DNA of 64,000 nucleotides from Affinundibacterium baiyunense (GCF_018139645.1 NZ_JAGSPM010000003.1:372001-436000), one strand, 5' to 3'; positions 24,397 to 35,700 are shown, counted from the stretch's first letter. Made by a program: numbers and translations. Notes: generated by a model not told the origin, from the letters alone.

Positions 24397-26244
24397 ATGG
24401 CATTCAAGAAACACTTGCAACTAAAATGTTTGAGCATCGCCCTACTCTCGGCCTTCGTAACAACTACACCGAATCTCAGCATCGCTGCACAAGCGCCGTC
24501 CTCAGCAACCATCACCGCAAGCAAGCTACAAACAAAGAAACAACTGGATCAATTAGCAGATGCGTTTTACGAATCGCGCGCGAAATTTGATCCGCTGTTA
24601 TATGCCAGCATTAATGGTGACAACCGTTACGACAATCAATTAGCGATCAGTATCGCGCCACAAAATCGCGCAAAGCAATTTGCGCTCATGCATAAAATGC
24701 AGGCGCAACTCAAACGCATTTCAAAAGCACAACTCAATGAAAAAGATCAGCTCAATTATGATTTGCTCGCCTATGAACTAGACAGTGCATTGCACCTCGA
24801 ACACTTCCCCGAACATTTGCTGCCCATCAATCAAATGGACAATGTGCCGAGCACCTTGGCTAATTTTGCTGGTGGTGATGGTTCGCAGCCCTTGAAGACA
24901 GTGCCGCAGTATTATGCCTATTTGGCGCGTTTGAATGTATTACCTGCTTGGGTAGAACAAGCCATTAAAAATATGCGCGAAGGCATACAAAAAGGCATCG
25001 TTCAACCAAAAGCCATTACCTTAGCGATGCTGCCACAGTTCAAGGCGCTGCCAAATGCCAATGCAGAAGCGAGTATTTTTTATACGCCCATCAAAAATAT
25101 GCCGGCGCATTTTTCTGCTTCAGATAAGCAAAAACTGAGCAAAGCTTACAGCCAAACCATACGCACCAAACTGACGCCAGCCTTACAAAGATTGGTGCAT
25201 TTTTTAGAGACTGATTATCTGGCAGCAGGACGCGACACCAGTGGCTACAGTGCTTTGCCAAATGGCGCGGCTTGGTACCAAATGCGGATTAAAAATAATA
25301 CGACTACCGATTTAACACCAGATCAAATCCATGCACTTGGCTTACAAGAAGTCGCTCGTATTCAACAACAATGGGCAGAACTTGGCCCCAAACTAGGTTA
25401 CACCAGCGCAGCGATTGATTTGCCGCAATGGGTTAGTGCACAAGACAAATTTAAGTCGTTTCAAACGGATACTGAAATTTTGGACGCTTATCGCGCAATC
25501 GACGCACAAGTGCAAAAGAAGTTACCGAACTTGTTTAGCTTACTTCCCAAAGGCAAAATGGAGTTGCAGTTAGAACCGGAATTGAGCCGTGCCACCGCAT
25601 CGGATCACTACACACCACCGTCTGCCGATGGTTCGCATCCTGGTATCTTCTGGCCCGTGGTCAACGATCCTAAAAAATACAGTCGCGTTAGCATGGTGAC
25701 TTTGTTTTTACATGAAGGCCAACCTGGACATCATTTACATGCGGCATTGTTAAAAGAAATCGATTTACCGAAGTTCCGAAAATTCAATACCGAAAATCTC
25801 AACAGTGCTGCATTCACAGAAGGTTGGGCACTGTACGCAGAAACGCTGGGTCATGAGTTAGGCTTTTATGACAATCCTGAATCGTATTTTGGTCATCTCA
25901 ATGACGAACTCATGCGTGCTGTGCGCTTGGTAGTAGATACAGGACTACACGCCAAAGACTGGACACGAGAAGCCGCGATCGACTATATGCAAAAAAACCT
26001 CGGCTACACCGAAGCCAAAGCTAAAAATCAAATCGAGCGATATATGGTTCTGCCAGGACAAGCACTCAGCTATAAAATCGGTGCTCGCAAAATACTAGAA
26101 TTACGCGCACGCGCGCAACAAGCGCTTGGCCCTAATTTTAGCCTGCCGAAGTTTCATGAAATTGTGATTGGTGATGGGACTTTACCGATGCCAATTCTAG
26201 AAGCACAAGTAGAAAAGTGGATAGCAAAAAACAAGCCTCAATAA
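24397..26244 (+). CDS. Secreted DUF885-family protein, predicted zinc metallopeptidase
   Basis: The product has 615 residues with a signal peptide (cleavage near IAA-Q, about residue 31). The family signature HEGQPGHHLHAAL lies at residues 439-451, and TEGWALYAETLGHELG follows about 30 residues later, supplying a third metal ligand as in gluzincin-type enzymes. Length and the motif PPSADGSHPGIFWP are typical of DUF885. It is probably a periplasmic or extracellular peptidase or carboxypeptidase. No operon partner is evident. Confidence 0.83.
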   Translation: MAFKKHLQLKCLSIALLSAFVTTTPNLSIAAQAPSSATITASKLQTKKQLDQLADAFYESRAKFDPLLYASINGDNRYDNQLAISIAPQNRAKQFALMHKMQAQLKRISKAQLNEKDQLNYDLLAYELDSALHLEHFPEHLLPINQMDNVPSTLANFAGGDGSQPLKTVPQYYAYLARLNVLPAWVEQAIKNMREGIQKGIVQPKAITLAMLPQFKALPNANAEASIFYTPIKNMPAHFSASDKQKLSKAYSQTIRTKLTPALQRLVHFLETDYLAAGRDTSGYSALPNGAAWYQMRIKNNTTTDLTPDQIHALGLQEVARIQQQWAELGPKLGYTSAAIDLPQWVSAQDKFKSFQTDTEILDAYRAIDAQVQKKLPNLFSLLPKGKMELQLEPELSRATASDHYTPPSADGSHPGIFWPVVNDPKKYSRVSMVTLFLHEGQPGHHLHAALLKEIDLPKFRKFNTENLNSAAFTEGWALYAETLGHELGFYDNPESYFGHLNDELMRAVRLVVDTGLHAKDWTREAAIDYMQKNLGYTEAKAKNQIERYMVLPGQALSYKIGARKILELRARAQQALGPNFSLPKFHEIVIGDGTLPMPILEAQVEKWIAKNKPQ

Positions 26245-26473
26245 AACGCCAAACCTGATTCAATTCAATTCGATTGAGCATTTTATAAATACAGTCTTGT
26301 ATGTATTAAGATTTTGAATCAGGTATTCTTGCAAGACTGGTCTGAATATTCGATATGCAATAAAGTCGCAAAACATTTAGCTCACAACAGGTGTCTGCAC
26401 AATACTCGCAAACTGTAGTCGCGTACTAATTGTGCAGAGGTCTCAATATGCCGCATTGCGAAAATGAAAGTGT

Positions 26474-27229
26474 ATGAAGCAATTGCTAAAGTACCTATTA
26501 TTTTTTTGTTTGCCATGCCTGCAACTTAGCGCTGCAGCGGCTGAGCTCAAGATCGCTTTTGCTACTGATAGACCTCCTTATTGCTTTCGTCAAGATAATC
26601 TTGATCAAGGTATCGAAATCGATTTACTGCGCCAGATCATGGGGCAATATGGTCACACCATTAAAGTCAGCACAATTCCCAAGGTTCGTTTGATCAAGGC
26701 AGTCAAAGAGAAAGAAGTCGATGCGGCAGCAACAGTGCAAGACGATAAAGACCCTAGCCTTTACTTCTCTGATCCTTATTTAGAATTTCAAAATATGGTG
26801 ATTAGCAAAAGCAAACAGGCGATTGAACTTAAAAGTTTGCAGGATCTGTCACGCTTTAGTTTCATCATTTGGCAAGATGGTTGGAAGAATCTTGGTCCTG
26901 AGTTTGAAGCAAAGTATCGACCTGATACCAACGGCAGCTTTCCCAAAAATTACCACCAAGCTTTCAATCAACTGAGCCAAAATAAAATGTTTTGGGCGGA
27001 TCGCGTGCAATTAATTATCATCGATAAAACGATCTTTCAACATCATCAACGCTTGCTGGCAAAAGAATTCAATACTTCAGAAGCACTCACCTACCACGAC
27101 TTAATCAAGTCAAAAACCTCTTATGCCGTGGTATTTCAGCGAGCGGAATTGCGTCAGCAATTTAATGAAGGATTAAAAAAAATTCGCGCTAATGGGATCT
27201 ATCAGAAAATTATCGATAGCTATAAGTAA
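26474..27229 (+). CDS. Periplasmic solute-binding protein, SBP_bac_3 type
   Basis: The 251-residue protein has a signal peptide (cleavage near AAA-E, residue 23) and the family-3 fold pattern LKIAFATDRPPYCF...GIEIDLLRQIM...VDAAATVQDD. No ABC permease genes are adjacent, so it may be an orphan sensor or scavenging protein. Another protein of the same fold is encoded downstream, which suggests an ancient duplication. Confidence 0.8.
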   Translation: MKQLLKYLLFFCLPCLQLSAAAAELKIAFATDRPPYCFRQDNLDQGIEIDLLRQIMGQYGHTIKVSTIPKVRLIKAVKEKEVDAAATVQDDKDPSLYFSDPYLEFQNMVISKSKQAIELKSLQDLSRFSFIIWQDGWKNLGPEFEAKYRPDTNGSFPKNYHQAFNQLSQNKMFWADRVQLIIIDKTIFQHHQRLLAKEFNTSEALTYHDLIKSKTSYAVVFQRAELRQQFNEGLKKIRANGIYQKIIDSYK

Positions 27230-27714
27230 TGCGATGTGCTTAGTTTTTTAAGCACATCAAAACACAAGCAACTTCAACTAATTAGCAAGCAAGGTAAATT
27301 ATTCCATCCCTAGAAATCGTGCTTTTAAAACAAAACTGCATTCTTTAATACCGCGTTTCCTGCACTCCAGTCGCTAAAACCTGCCGTTTATCCCAAAGTA
27401 ATTGCAAAGTACCCGCAAGAATTGCAAACTTCACTTGACGCAATTGTACGGACTAGCCAAGTCAGCTTGTACATATTGTTTCAACCTCCCTTTTCAGTCA
27501 TCTCGAGCCCTCTTGAGATGACTTTTTTTTGCCTATTTTTCTCTGCTTTGGTATTGAATCTCGCATCGAAACTCGCACTGAAATTCACCTTAAGATCCAA
27601 TTGCTCAGGCCATGCGTCGCAATTTAACCTCGAATCAAGCTCATCAAGATCCAATTCAGACTATACTTTTCTAAAAGTACAGCGCAGTTAGCTCAACCGA
27701 GAAGTCTCTCGACT
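27230..27714. other. 485-base gap with a strong terminator, possible small RNA
   Basis: No convincing protein gene is present; the 89-codon frame at 27422-27691 runs through the terminator and lacks a ribosome site. The terminator lies about 270 bases past the nearest stop codon, far for a normal 3' end, so a short independent transcript could end there. No confident promoter was found. Confidence 0.35.
27496..27530 (+). terminator. Rho-independent terminator
   Basis: Perfect nine-base arms AGTCATCTC (27496-27504) and GAGATGACT (27515-27523) are followed directly by a run of T. It is one of the best terminators in the window. Confidence 0.9.
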
Positions 27715-28539
27715 ATGGCATGCAGACAAATTAATCATTTCAAACGATGGCGAACTTATCAGCAAATGATATTGCTGTGTATTGCGCTGATTGGCCCGAG
27801 CTTGATCTGGACGACACAAGCCGCACAATCGCAGAAACTGCCTTTACTCATTCGCGAACTTCGAAATGAACGCGGGGAAATCATCCCGATTAAAGACGAT
27901 ATTCGCCAACTCATACTTTTTTTCGAACGCGAGGCAAACCTCAATTTTCAAGTGGAATATTTTCCGATGGCGCGATTACTGAATCACGTCAACAATGGCT
28001 ATGGCATAGCGTTTGGTTTATCAAAAAATAGTGAACGACTGCAAACAATGCAGTTTTCTGAATTTATCTATGCCAATTTTGTCTGGCTAGTCACCTCCAG
28101 TAAGCAAGAATTTCAGTTCGAGAAAATTGATGACTTAAAAGGAAAAACTGTCGGTGTGATTCGTGGTGTTAGCTATGGTGATGAGTTTGATAGCAATAAG
28201 AATCGGCTATTCAAAGTCGAAGAAGACACCGCCTCACACGTAGCGCGTTTAAAAAAACTGGCAATGCAACGCATGGATGTGATGCTGTTTGGCGCTAGAG
28301 AGAGTGATCCGCGTGAAGTCGAGAGTCTATTGAGGCATATGCAGAACACCGACAAATCGCATGTATTAAATACAGAGGAAAGCAAGTTCACTGTGTTAGC
28401 AAAACCTTTGCGGGTTGACGAATTGCATTTCGCCGCAGGCTTGCACAAACACGATGCGATTATCAAACGTCTCAACGTGGCGATTATGCGCGGCAAAAAG
28501 AATGGTGAAATTTCGCGGATACTCAACAAACCCAAATAA
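27715..28539 (+). CDS. Periplasmic solute-binding-like protein, SBP_bac_3 fold
   Basis: The 274-residue protein has an N-terminal hydrophobic segment (MILLCIALIGPSLIWTTQA, export signal) and a bilobal binding-protein pattern: VEYFPMARLLNHVNNG, then IDDLKGKTVGVIRGVSYGDEF and a C-terminal FAAGLHKHDAIIKRLN. It is divergent from the protein at 26474 but shares its fold. No transporter genes are adjacent. It may serve in sensing rather than uptake. Confidence 0.75.
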   Translation: MACRQINHFKRWRTYQQMILLCIALIGPSLIWTTQAAQSQKLPLLIRELRNERGEIIPIKDDIRQLILFFEREANLNFQVEYFPMARLLNHVNNGYGIAFGLSKNSERLQTMQFSEFIYANFVWLVTSSKQEFQFEKIDDLKGKTVGVIRGVSYGDEFDSNKNRLFKVEEDTASHVARLKKLAMQRMDVMLFGARESDPREVESLLRHMQNTDKSHVLNTEESKFTVLAKPLRVDELHFAAGLHKHDAIIKRLNVAIMRGKKNGEISRILNKPK

Positions 28540-28560
28540 GCAATTTGCTTTGCGTCTTCG

Positions 28561-29592
28561 CTAGCGCTTTTGCTTTAGGAAGCGCACCAACATATCACCA
28601 AAATCGGCGATATTCTTATTGGAGATAATTTCTAAAGTATCTTTTGGTGTATGCCACTCGGCGAGGTTGGTCCAGTCAATGATATGAAGAAATGGCAACC
28701 CCATTTGCGCAAACGGAATATGATCATCTTCAATCGCAATATTCGCCGTGCTTATTTTTGTATTCGTTTTTTGCCCAAGTAATTTTTGCGCTAACTGCGG
28801 ATTAGAGCCATTCGTGATAAAAAGTTGTTGATTCTTATGGCCTATCATATCCAGAATCAATACTGCCTTGATCGGCAAATTCTGATACGTTACCCCTTCA
28901 AATTGCTTACTCAAACTCGCTGCAAACGCGCGTGAACCATGCGTATTGTCGGTAATTCCCAATAATCGGTCAGCATCACTCCATTCAGGCAAAGTCGCTT
29001 CTTCACCATCAAAGAAAGTTAAAGCAATACTGCAATCTAAGAATCGACCACTTTCTTTACTCGCTGGCTTGCTGCTTTCTTGACGACGAATTAGCTGGAT
29101 TACCCGTGCCAACTCTTGCATCGCCGCGGTTGAAGAACCGCCATCATTCGCGCCAACAAATGCAAAGTCTTTATAAAACTTGGTGTCGTAATGACCACCA
29201 ATCAATACCATGCATCGCTCGCTACCTTTTGAGATAGCGATGATATTTTCTCCTTCAACTTCTTTAATCGGTACCGCTTTTTTATCTTGCCCGCCTAATT
29301 GATGATGCGCCAAATTCGGAATCTTTGTTTTGAACCTTTGACTTTGTACTTGCCAGCCATGCTTACTCAAACCCGATTTAATCTCTTGCGCTAATTTTTT
29401 TTGTTCAGCACTTGCCATCGGATGCGGCGCTTTGGTGAAGCGCTTCATTGCTGCGTCGATAAAACTTACTTGAAACTCAGTACTTTGCGCGCTATCCGTC
29501 GCCCCTGACAAGGCACTATGAGTCAGGCCGAGCGCGAATACACTCAATAACAAAGTCTTCAACAATCTCGACATACCTACTCCTGTCTTCAA
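28561..29592 (-). CDS. M28-family zinc enzyme, probable glutaminyl-peptide cyclotransferase-like
   Basis: The 343-residue protein has a signal peptide (about residues 1-32). Zinc and catalytic residues appear in M28 order: GGHYDTK (134-138), GANDGG (148-152), FFDGEEA (193-199), LDMIG (Asp248), EDDHIPF (288-294) and EWHTPKD (312-318). The DGEEA, DDHIPF and WHT pattern is closer to animal-type glutaminyl cyclases than to ordinary aminopeptidases. It would convert N-terminal Gln of exported peptides to pyroglutamate. Aminopeptidase activity remains possible. Confidence 0.75.
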   Translation of the reverse strand: MKTGVGMSRLLKTLLLSVFALGLTHSALSGATDSAQSTEFQVSFIDAAMKRFTKAPHPMASAEQKKLAQEIKSGLSKHGWQVQSQRFKTKIPNLAHHQLGGQDKKAVPIKEVEGENIIAISKGSERCMVLIGGHYDTKFYKDFAFVGANDGGSSTAAMQELARVIQLIRRQESSKPASKESGRFLDCSIALTFFDGEEATLPEWSDADRLLGITDNTHGSRAFAASLSKQFEGVTYQNLPIKAVLILDMIGHKNQQLFITNGSNPQLAQKLLGQKTNTKISTANIAIEDDHIPFAQMGLPFLHIIDWTNLAEWHTPKDTLEIISNKNIADFGDMLVRFLKQKR

Positions 29593-29629
29593 ATAAATAG
29601 CGATGGTCTAACAGTCTATTAATTCACAA

Positions 29630-31399
29630 TCAAGCCGCAAACTGTAATCGATACAAGTTAGCATAAGCAGCATCTTTCGCTAACAATTCCGCATGCGTTC
29701 CGACTTCAACGATCTGTCCTTCGACTAAGACCACAATTCTGCTGGCGCGTTCAATTGTCGATAGACGATGTGCGATCACGAGTGTAGTGCGGCCTTGCAT
29801 CAATTCGTCTAATGCGGCTTGCACTGCACGTTCAGATTCACTATCTAACGCCGACGTTGCCTCATCTAAAATCAAAATAGGTGCATTCTTATAAATTGCG
29901 CGAGCGATCGCTAAGCGTTGACGCTGACCTCCTGACAAACGCATACCGTTATCACCTGTCATGGTTTGCAAACCTTCTGGCATTTCATTGACGACCTCTT
30001 GTAGATGCGCTGCTTGAACCGCATAGGCTATTCTTGCGGTATCGGGGTTCGCATCGCCATACGCAATATTGGCGGCAATCGTGTCATCAAACAAAATCAC
30101 ATTTTGACTGACCATCGCTATCTGCTGGCGCAAACTCTTCAGCGACAAATCGGATAATGCCACGCCATCAAGCAAGATCTCGCCACTATCTGGCTCATAA
30201 AAGCGCGGTACCAAGTTGACCAATGAAGTCTTACCACCGCCCGACATGCCGACCAAGGCAATCGTTTCGCCAGCTTCAACGTTCAAATTAATCTGATTCA
30301 GCGCCGGCTGTTCTTGCCCTGGATAGGTAAAGCTCAACTCTTTAAAACTGAGCTGACCAGAAGCACGTCCTTCAATTAGCTGACCGCTTTCATTCTCAGG
30401 AATTGCGTCCACCATGCTATATACCGATTCAGCCGCCGCCATACCACGTTGCAGAGGCCCATTTAAATCTGCCAAGCGTTTCAATGGTGTCAGCAACATC
30501 ATCATGGCGGTAATAAATGTAACGAAATCACCGACGGTGGTGGCATCTTTACGCGCTTGTGCTAAGGCCAACATAATCACAATCGCCACCGCAACCGAAG
30601 CCAAAATTTGTGTCAAAGGCGTGGTGAACGATACGGCAACCGTGCTTTTCATTGTGAAACTGCCGAGTTTTTTGTTTTTCGCTTCAAAGCGTTGCTGCTC
30701 ATACTGCTGTCCACCAAAAATACGAATCACTTGATGGGCACGCGTAGTTTCTTCAATCACTTGCGTTAGTTCGCCACTAACTTCTAAAGATTGATGATTC
30801 AATTTGCGCAGGCGCTTACTCACGCCGCGCACCAAGATCGTCATACCTGGAATCAAAATAATCGTGACTAAAGTTAATTTCCAGTTGAGCCAAATCAGAT
30901 AGCCCATTAAGACGATCACGGTCAAAGAATCGCGGAACAAAGTGGTGATCGAAACTTTAACCATCTCAACAATTTGCTGTGCTTCAAACATAATGGTATT
31001 GATGATGCGACCACTCGATTCGGCATGATAGAAACCAACTGGCACATGCAACAATTTGTCGAACACCTTGGCCCGCAATTCATTGAGCAAATTGACGGAA
31101 ATACGACTCATAAGATAACTCGTCGTGAATGTACAAATCCCGCGAATGACGAAGATACCGATCAATACCGCTGGCACATACCATAGTGGGAAATTCACGA
31201 CTTGCGCTTTCGATGCGCTCGACACAGTCGACGCGTTATGACCAAAGCCGTGATCAAGCAATAAGCCTAATCCCCAAGGCAGCGCCAGCTCGGTGAGCGC
31301 AGTACCGCACATCGTCAAGACCGTTAAAATCAAGTAAGCGCGATATTGCGTGACCGAGCTCCACAATCTTTTCAAAATTGGTTTATTCAGTTTCGCCAT
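29630..31399 (-). CDS. msbA: Lipid A/LPS flippase ABC transporter MsbA
   Basis: The 589-residue half-transporter has an N-terminal six-helix membrane domain and a C-terminal ATPase with GMSGGGKTS, LSGGQRQRLAIARA, ILILDEATSALD and the H-loop AHRLST. The organisation and length are those of MsbA, which flips lipid A-core across the inner membrane. The O-antigen ligase gene is immediately upstream on the same strand, which supports an LPS role. Confidence 0.87.
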   Translation of the reverse strand: MAKLNKPILKRLWSSVTQYRAYLILTVLTMCGTALTELALPWGLGLLLDHGFGHNASTVSSASKAQVVNFPLWYVPAVLIGIFVIRGICTFTTSYLMSRISVNLLNELRAKVFDKLLHVPVGFYHAESSGRIINTIMFEAQQIVEMVKVSITTLFRDSLTVIVLMGYLIWLNWKLTLVTIILIPGMTILVRGVSKRLRKLNHQSLEVSGELTQVIEETTRAHQVIRIFGGQQYEQQRFEAKNKKLGSFTMKSTVAVSFTTPLTQILASVAVAIVIMLALAQARKDATTVGDFVTFITAMMMLLTPLKRLADLNGPLQRGMAAAESVYSMVDAIPENESGQLIEGRASGQLSFKELSFTYPGQEQPALNQINLNVEAGETIALVGMSGGGKTSLVNLVPRFYEPDSGEILLDGVALSDLSLKSLRQQIAMVSQNVILFDDTIAANIAYGDANPDTARIAYAVQAAHLQEVVNEMPEGLQTMTGDNGMRLSGGQRQRLAIARAIYKNAPILILDEATSALDSESERAVQAALDELMQGRTTLVIAHRLSTIERASRIVVLVEGQIVEVGTHAELLAKDAAYANLYRLQFAA

Positions 31400-31447
31400 A
31401 ATTTGTTCGTTTTTTATTCGTTTTTTATTCGAGTTATTTTGATGTTT

Positions 31448-32755
31448 CTATTTCGAATTCGTACGCGATACACTAGCCATCGGTATCGCTAACAGGATCA
31501 GCATCGCGAAAGCAAATACGCCGTCACGCAAGATCGCGTTAAAACAAGCCGCAAACATCATAGATAATGTGAGCATCGACACCAACATCGCGCGCTCACT
31601 GTGTTCAGAGTTCACCATACGAAAGGCGATCCGCAATTGCGTCAACCAAATCGCAAGCAAGGCGACTAAACCGCCCAAACCCAATTCAAACCAATACAGC
31701 AAATAATCGTTATGCGGCGTCGTCATCTTTTCGCTAATTTGCCCTTGCGCTTTTTGCTGATACATCGGTAGCCAATTGCCTATGCCGTGCCCTATCCAAG
31801 GACTTGCTGTAATCATTTGCCAAGTGTTCATATAGAGCTCAAGACGCATGCCATCCTCACTCACTTGTTTAGTCTGGCCAAAATCACGAACCTGATGCAC
31901 AGTACAAATGGCGCGATTCTTCATAATTTCTGCACCATGCATCTGATGCACATCGTGCATTTGTTTTGCCAAGCAAGTGACTGGTGAGGGTAAGTGTGCG
32001 ATGTAGTTGATTGCAAAAATTAGTGCCGTCAATACCGCACCAGACGCAAGCACTTGCCACCATCGAAAACGAAAATTGCGACAAACAAGTACGCCACACA
32101 GCAAAATAAATAACAAACTAGCAGTGCGCGATTTTGCACATAAGACCAAGGCGAGCAGCACATAAATAAAAGCAAGTGCGCGCCAGACATGTTGATTCTT
32201 ACGCAAACGCCATTCATGCAACATCCACGCCGCCGCGATCGCTAATAGCAAGCCCAACAAAATCGACTTATTGCCTTCATACACGACATAACTCTTAAAC
32301 AGTTTAATCGCTGGCAAAGCGCCTAATGCATTCAAATAAAACAACGTAGCTGCGAGTATCGCGCCGAAAAAGAAGTTCTTTACGGCTTGGTTTTGCCAAG
32401 CGCCGCCGCGCAAGCTCAGCATAGGAAAAAGTAACCAGTAACTTTGATAGTGCGAGAATGCGGCTGCAAATTCGCCTTCAGGACGTGGATGAATCAAGCC
32501 AATCAAGATAGAAACTACGCTCAATGCCAACACCGGCACAAACAAAGCAGATGACCTAATTTGGCTAATTTTATTTTTCCAATCGCCAGAAAACGCCCAG
32601 CTAAGTAAAAATAAAACCAAACCCGCATACATCAAGCCAACTTGAAAAAACAAAGTCACTGGCAGCCAAGACAAGATTTGCTGTGGCAAAGTTTGTTGCC
32701 AGTCTGTTTGCGCATTGTGTACAGGAATGGTAGCGGTCATGTTTGGCTTATCCAA
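31448..32755 (-). CDS. O-antigen ligase-family membrane protein
   Basis: The 435-residue protein has about eleven membrane segments and a large periplasmic loop (about residues 250-330). The pattern NTWQMITASPWIGHGIGNWLP...TTPHNDYLLYWFELGLGG is typical of the Wzy_C domain of WaaL-type O-antigen ligases. It joins O-polysaccharide or a related glycan to lipid A-core in the periplasm. It lies between dnaE and msbA, all on the minus strand. Some relatives glycosylate proteins. Confidence 0.8.
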   Translation of the reverse strand: MDKPNMTATIPVHNAQTDWQQTLPQQILSWLPVTLFFQVGLMYAGLVLFLLSWAFSGDWKNKISQIRSSALFVPVLALSVVSILIGLIHPRPEGEFAAAFSHYQSYWLLFPMLSLRGGAWQNQAVKNFFFGAILAATLFYLNALGALPAIKLFKSYVVYEGNKSILLGLLLAIAAAWMLHEWRLRKNQHVWRALAFIYVLLALVLCAKSRTASLLFILLCGVLVCRNFRFRWWQVLASGAVLTALIFAINYIAHLPSPVTCLAKQMHDVHQMHGAEIMKNRAICTVHQVRDFGQTKQVSEDGMRLELYMNTWQMITASPWIGHGIGNWLPMYQQKAQGQISEKMTTPHNDYLLYWFELGLGGLVALLAIWLTQLRIAFRMVNSEHSERAMLVSMLTLSMMFAACFNAILRDGVFAFAMLILLAIPMASVSRTNSK

Positions 32756-32772
32756 TCACTTAAATCACTAAA

Positions 32773-35700
32773 TTAAGCATATTCAATTTTGACATTGGAT
32801 GCGTGCAACCAATCGCCAAGCTTTTTGCGTAACTGATCATCAGGATTCACTCGCCAAGCATCCGATAAATACAATTCCGCCGCCGCTGTTTGATTCGCAT
32901 AATCGATCAACACCGGACAGCCTTCACTATTCAAATGTGCTTGCAGAATTTCTGCCAGCTTCTTGGTATCCGCACTGGCATCGAGCTTAATTCGCAAACC
33001 TTGCGAGAATTGCACACGGGCGCGACCAATATCCATCACTTTTTCAGCCGTAATCCGCAGGCCGCCATTAAAGCGATCTTCCGACACTTTACCCATCACC
33101 GCGAGGAATTCATCCTCTTTAAATATTCCTTTGAATTCTTCCGCTAATTCGCCATACACGGTCACTTCGACCACCGCAGTACCATCGTCCAAAGTAACGA
33201 TCAATAGACGACCACGTTGCGTCATTTGTGTACGCAAACCTGCAATCACACCGCCGATCAAACGTAGATCGCGTGAAGGCTCAACTTTTGCCAAAGTCGT
33301 TTTGATAAATTGTCGTACCTCTGGCGCATACGCATCGAACAAATGTCCAGACAAATAGAAACCGAGCGCTTGTTTTTCTTCTAGCAAACGCTGGCGATCA
33401 GACCAGTGTTCCGCTTTTACGTATTCCGGTGGTGGAATCATGTCGTCATCGTCACCAAACAAGCTGACTTGATTGGCTGAGGCTTCGGCTTGTTCTGCAA
33501 CTTCGAGCGCAAAATCTACCGTCGCTAACAACACGGCACGATCTTGTTTTAAACAATCCATCGCACCGGCGCGTATCAAGGATTCAATCGTGCGACGATT
33601 GACTTGACGCTTATCGACGCGCTTACAGAAATCGAATAAATCGGTAAATGGCCCACCATTTTTGCGCGCGTTAACAATACTTTCAATCGCGTTCTGTCCA
33701 GAACCTTTGACGGCGCCCAAACCATATCGGATTTGGGTCGCTTTCTTACCTGCTTCTCCCACTGGCATAAAGCGATAATCAGATAGATTAATATCCGGTG
33801 CCAACATTTTCAGCTTGCAGACATCAATTGCATCTTCAACCAAAATCTTGACCTTATCGGTATCGTCCATCGCCAGCGACATATTGGCTGCCATAAACGC
33901 GGCGGGATGATGAGCTTTCAAATACGCCGTGTGGTAAGACAAAAGCGCGTAAGCGGCAGCATGGGATTTATTAAAACCATAGCCAGCAAATTTTTCCATC
34001 AAGTCAAAAATTTCGTCGGCTTTTTCTTGTGGCAAGCCATCTTTGGCAGCACCATCACGGAAAATTTGGCGATGCTCTGCCATCTCTTCGGCTTTCTTTT
34101 TACCCATCGCACGACGCAATAAATCCGCACCACCGAGTGAGTAACCACCAACCACCTGCGCCATCTGCATAACCTGTTCCTGATACACCATAATGCCGTA
34201 GGTCTCGGACAAAATGCCTTCAGTACGCGGATCGGGGTAATCAAATTTTTCACCGTGCTTACGCTTACAGAAGTCAGGAATCAAATCCATAGGACCCGGG
34301 CGATACAAAGCCACCAACGCGATAATGTCTTCAAAGCGATCGGGACGTGCGTCTTTCAACATGCCTTGCATGCCGCGGCTTTCAAGCTGGAACACAGCGA
34401 CGGTTTTTGCTTTGGTGAGAAGTTCGTAAGAAGCTCTATCGTCGAGCGGCAATTTAGATAAATCGAAATCCGCCATCGCTGGATCGAGCATTTTGATATA
34501 GCGCACTGCACGATCCAAAATCGTTAAAGTGGTCAAACCCAAAAAGTCGAACTTCACCAGACCGACGGCTTCGACGTCATCTTTATCGTATTGCGAGACT
34601 ACGCCAGAATCGCCACCCTGTGTGTAGAGTGGACAAAAATCCGTGAGCTTGCCAGGTGCAATCAATACACCTCCAGCATGCATACCGATGTTACGCGTAA
34701 TACCTTCGACTTGCTGCGCTAAGTCAAGCAGGGTTTTCACTTCTTCTTCGTTTTCTTGACGTTCAGCGAGTAAAGGTTCTTCGACGATGGCTTCGGCAAT
34801 CGTGACTTGTTTGCCTGGTTTAAATGGGATGAGTTTCGAGACACCATCACAAAACATATAACCAAAATCGAGCACACGACCAACGTCTCGAATCGCGCCT
34901 TTAGCCGCCATTGTTCCGAAGGTGGCAATCTGTGACACAGCTTCTTTTCCGTAACGGTCTTTCACGTATTGAATGACGCGATCACGACCTTCCTGACAGA
35001 AGTCAATATCGAAGTCGGGCATAGAAACGCGTTCTGGATTCAAGAAACGTTCGAACAGCAAATTGTATTGCAGCGGATCTAGATCGGTAATCAATAGCGC
35101 ATACGCGACCAAGGAACCCGCACCAGAACCACGACCAGGGCCGACGGGTACACCATTATTTTTCGCCCATTGAATAAAGTCAGCAACAATCAAGAAGTAA
35201 CCGGGGAAACCCATTTTAATAATGGTGTCGGTTTCAAACTTCAGCCGAGCCTCATAGCGCTCGCGATTTTGTTCGCGCTTTTCTGGATTCGGAAATAAAT
35301 TTTCTAATCGATACTCCAAACCTCGCTTGGCTTCATAAACCAAAAAATCATTAATGGTCATGCCTTCTGGCGTTGGAAAATCTGGCAACTTCGGTTTACC
35401 AAGCTCTAATTTCAAATTACAACGTTTAGCAATCTCGACGGAATTGGCTAATGCCCCAGGAATGTCGGCAAACAAAGCCAACATTTCTTCACGCGACTTA
35501 AAGCATTGCTGATCATTAAATTTGCGGGCACGTCTGCCGTTCGCCAGCATCTCGCCTTCGGCGATACAAGTACGTGCTTCATGTGCGGTGAAATCTTCTT
35601 TATTCAAAAACTGAATCGGGTGTGTCGCCACCACCGGCAAGCTCAAACGCTGTGCAAGTTTCACGGCTTGCTTGACGTGCGCCTCCATGTTCGGCTGACC

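Noticed and set aside
27422-27691. 89-codon ORF on the plus strand
   Set aside because: It runs straight through a strong terminator, has no ribosome site and no recognisable protein character.
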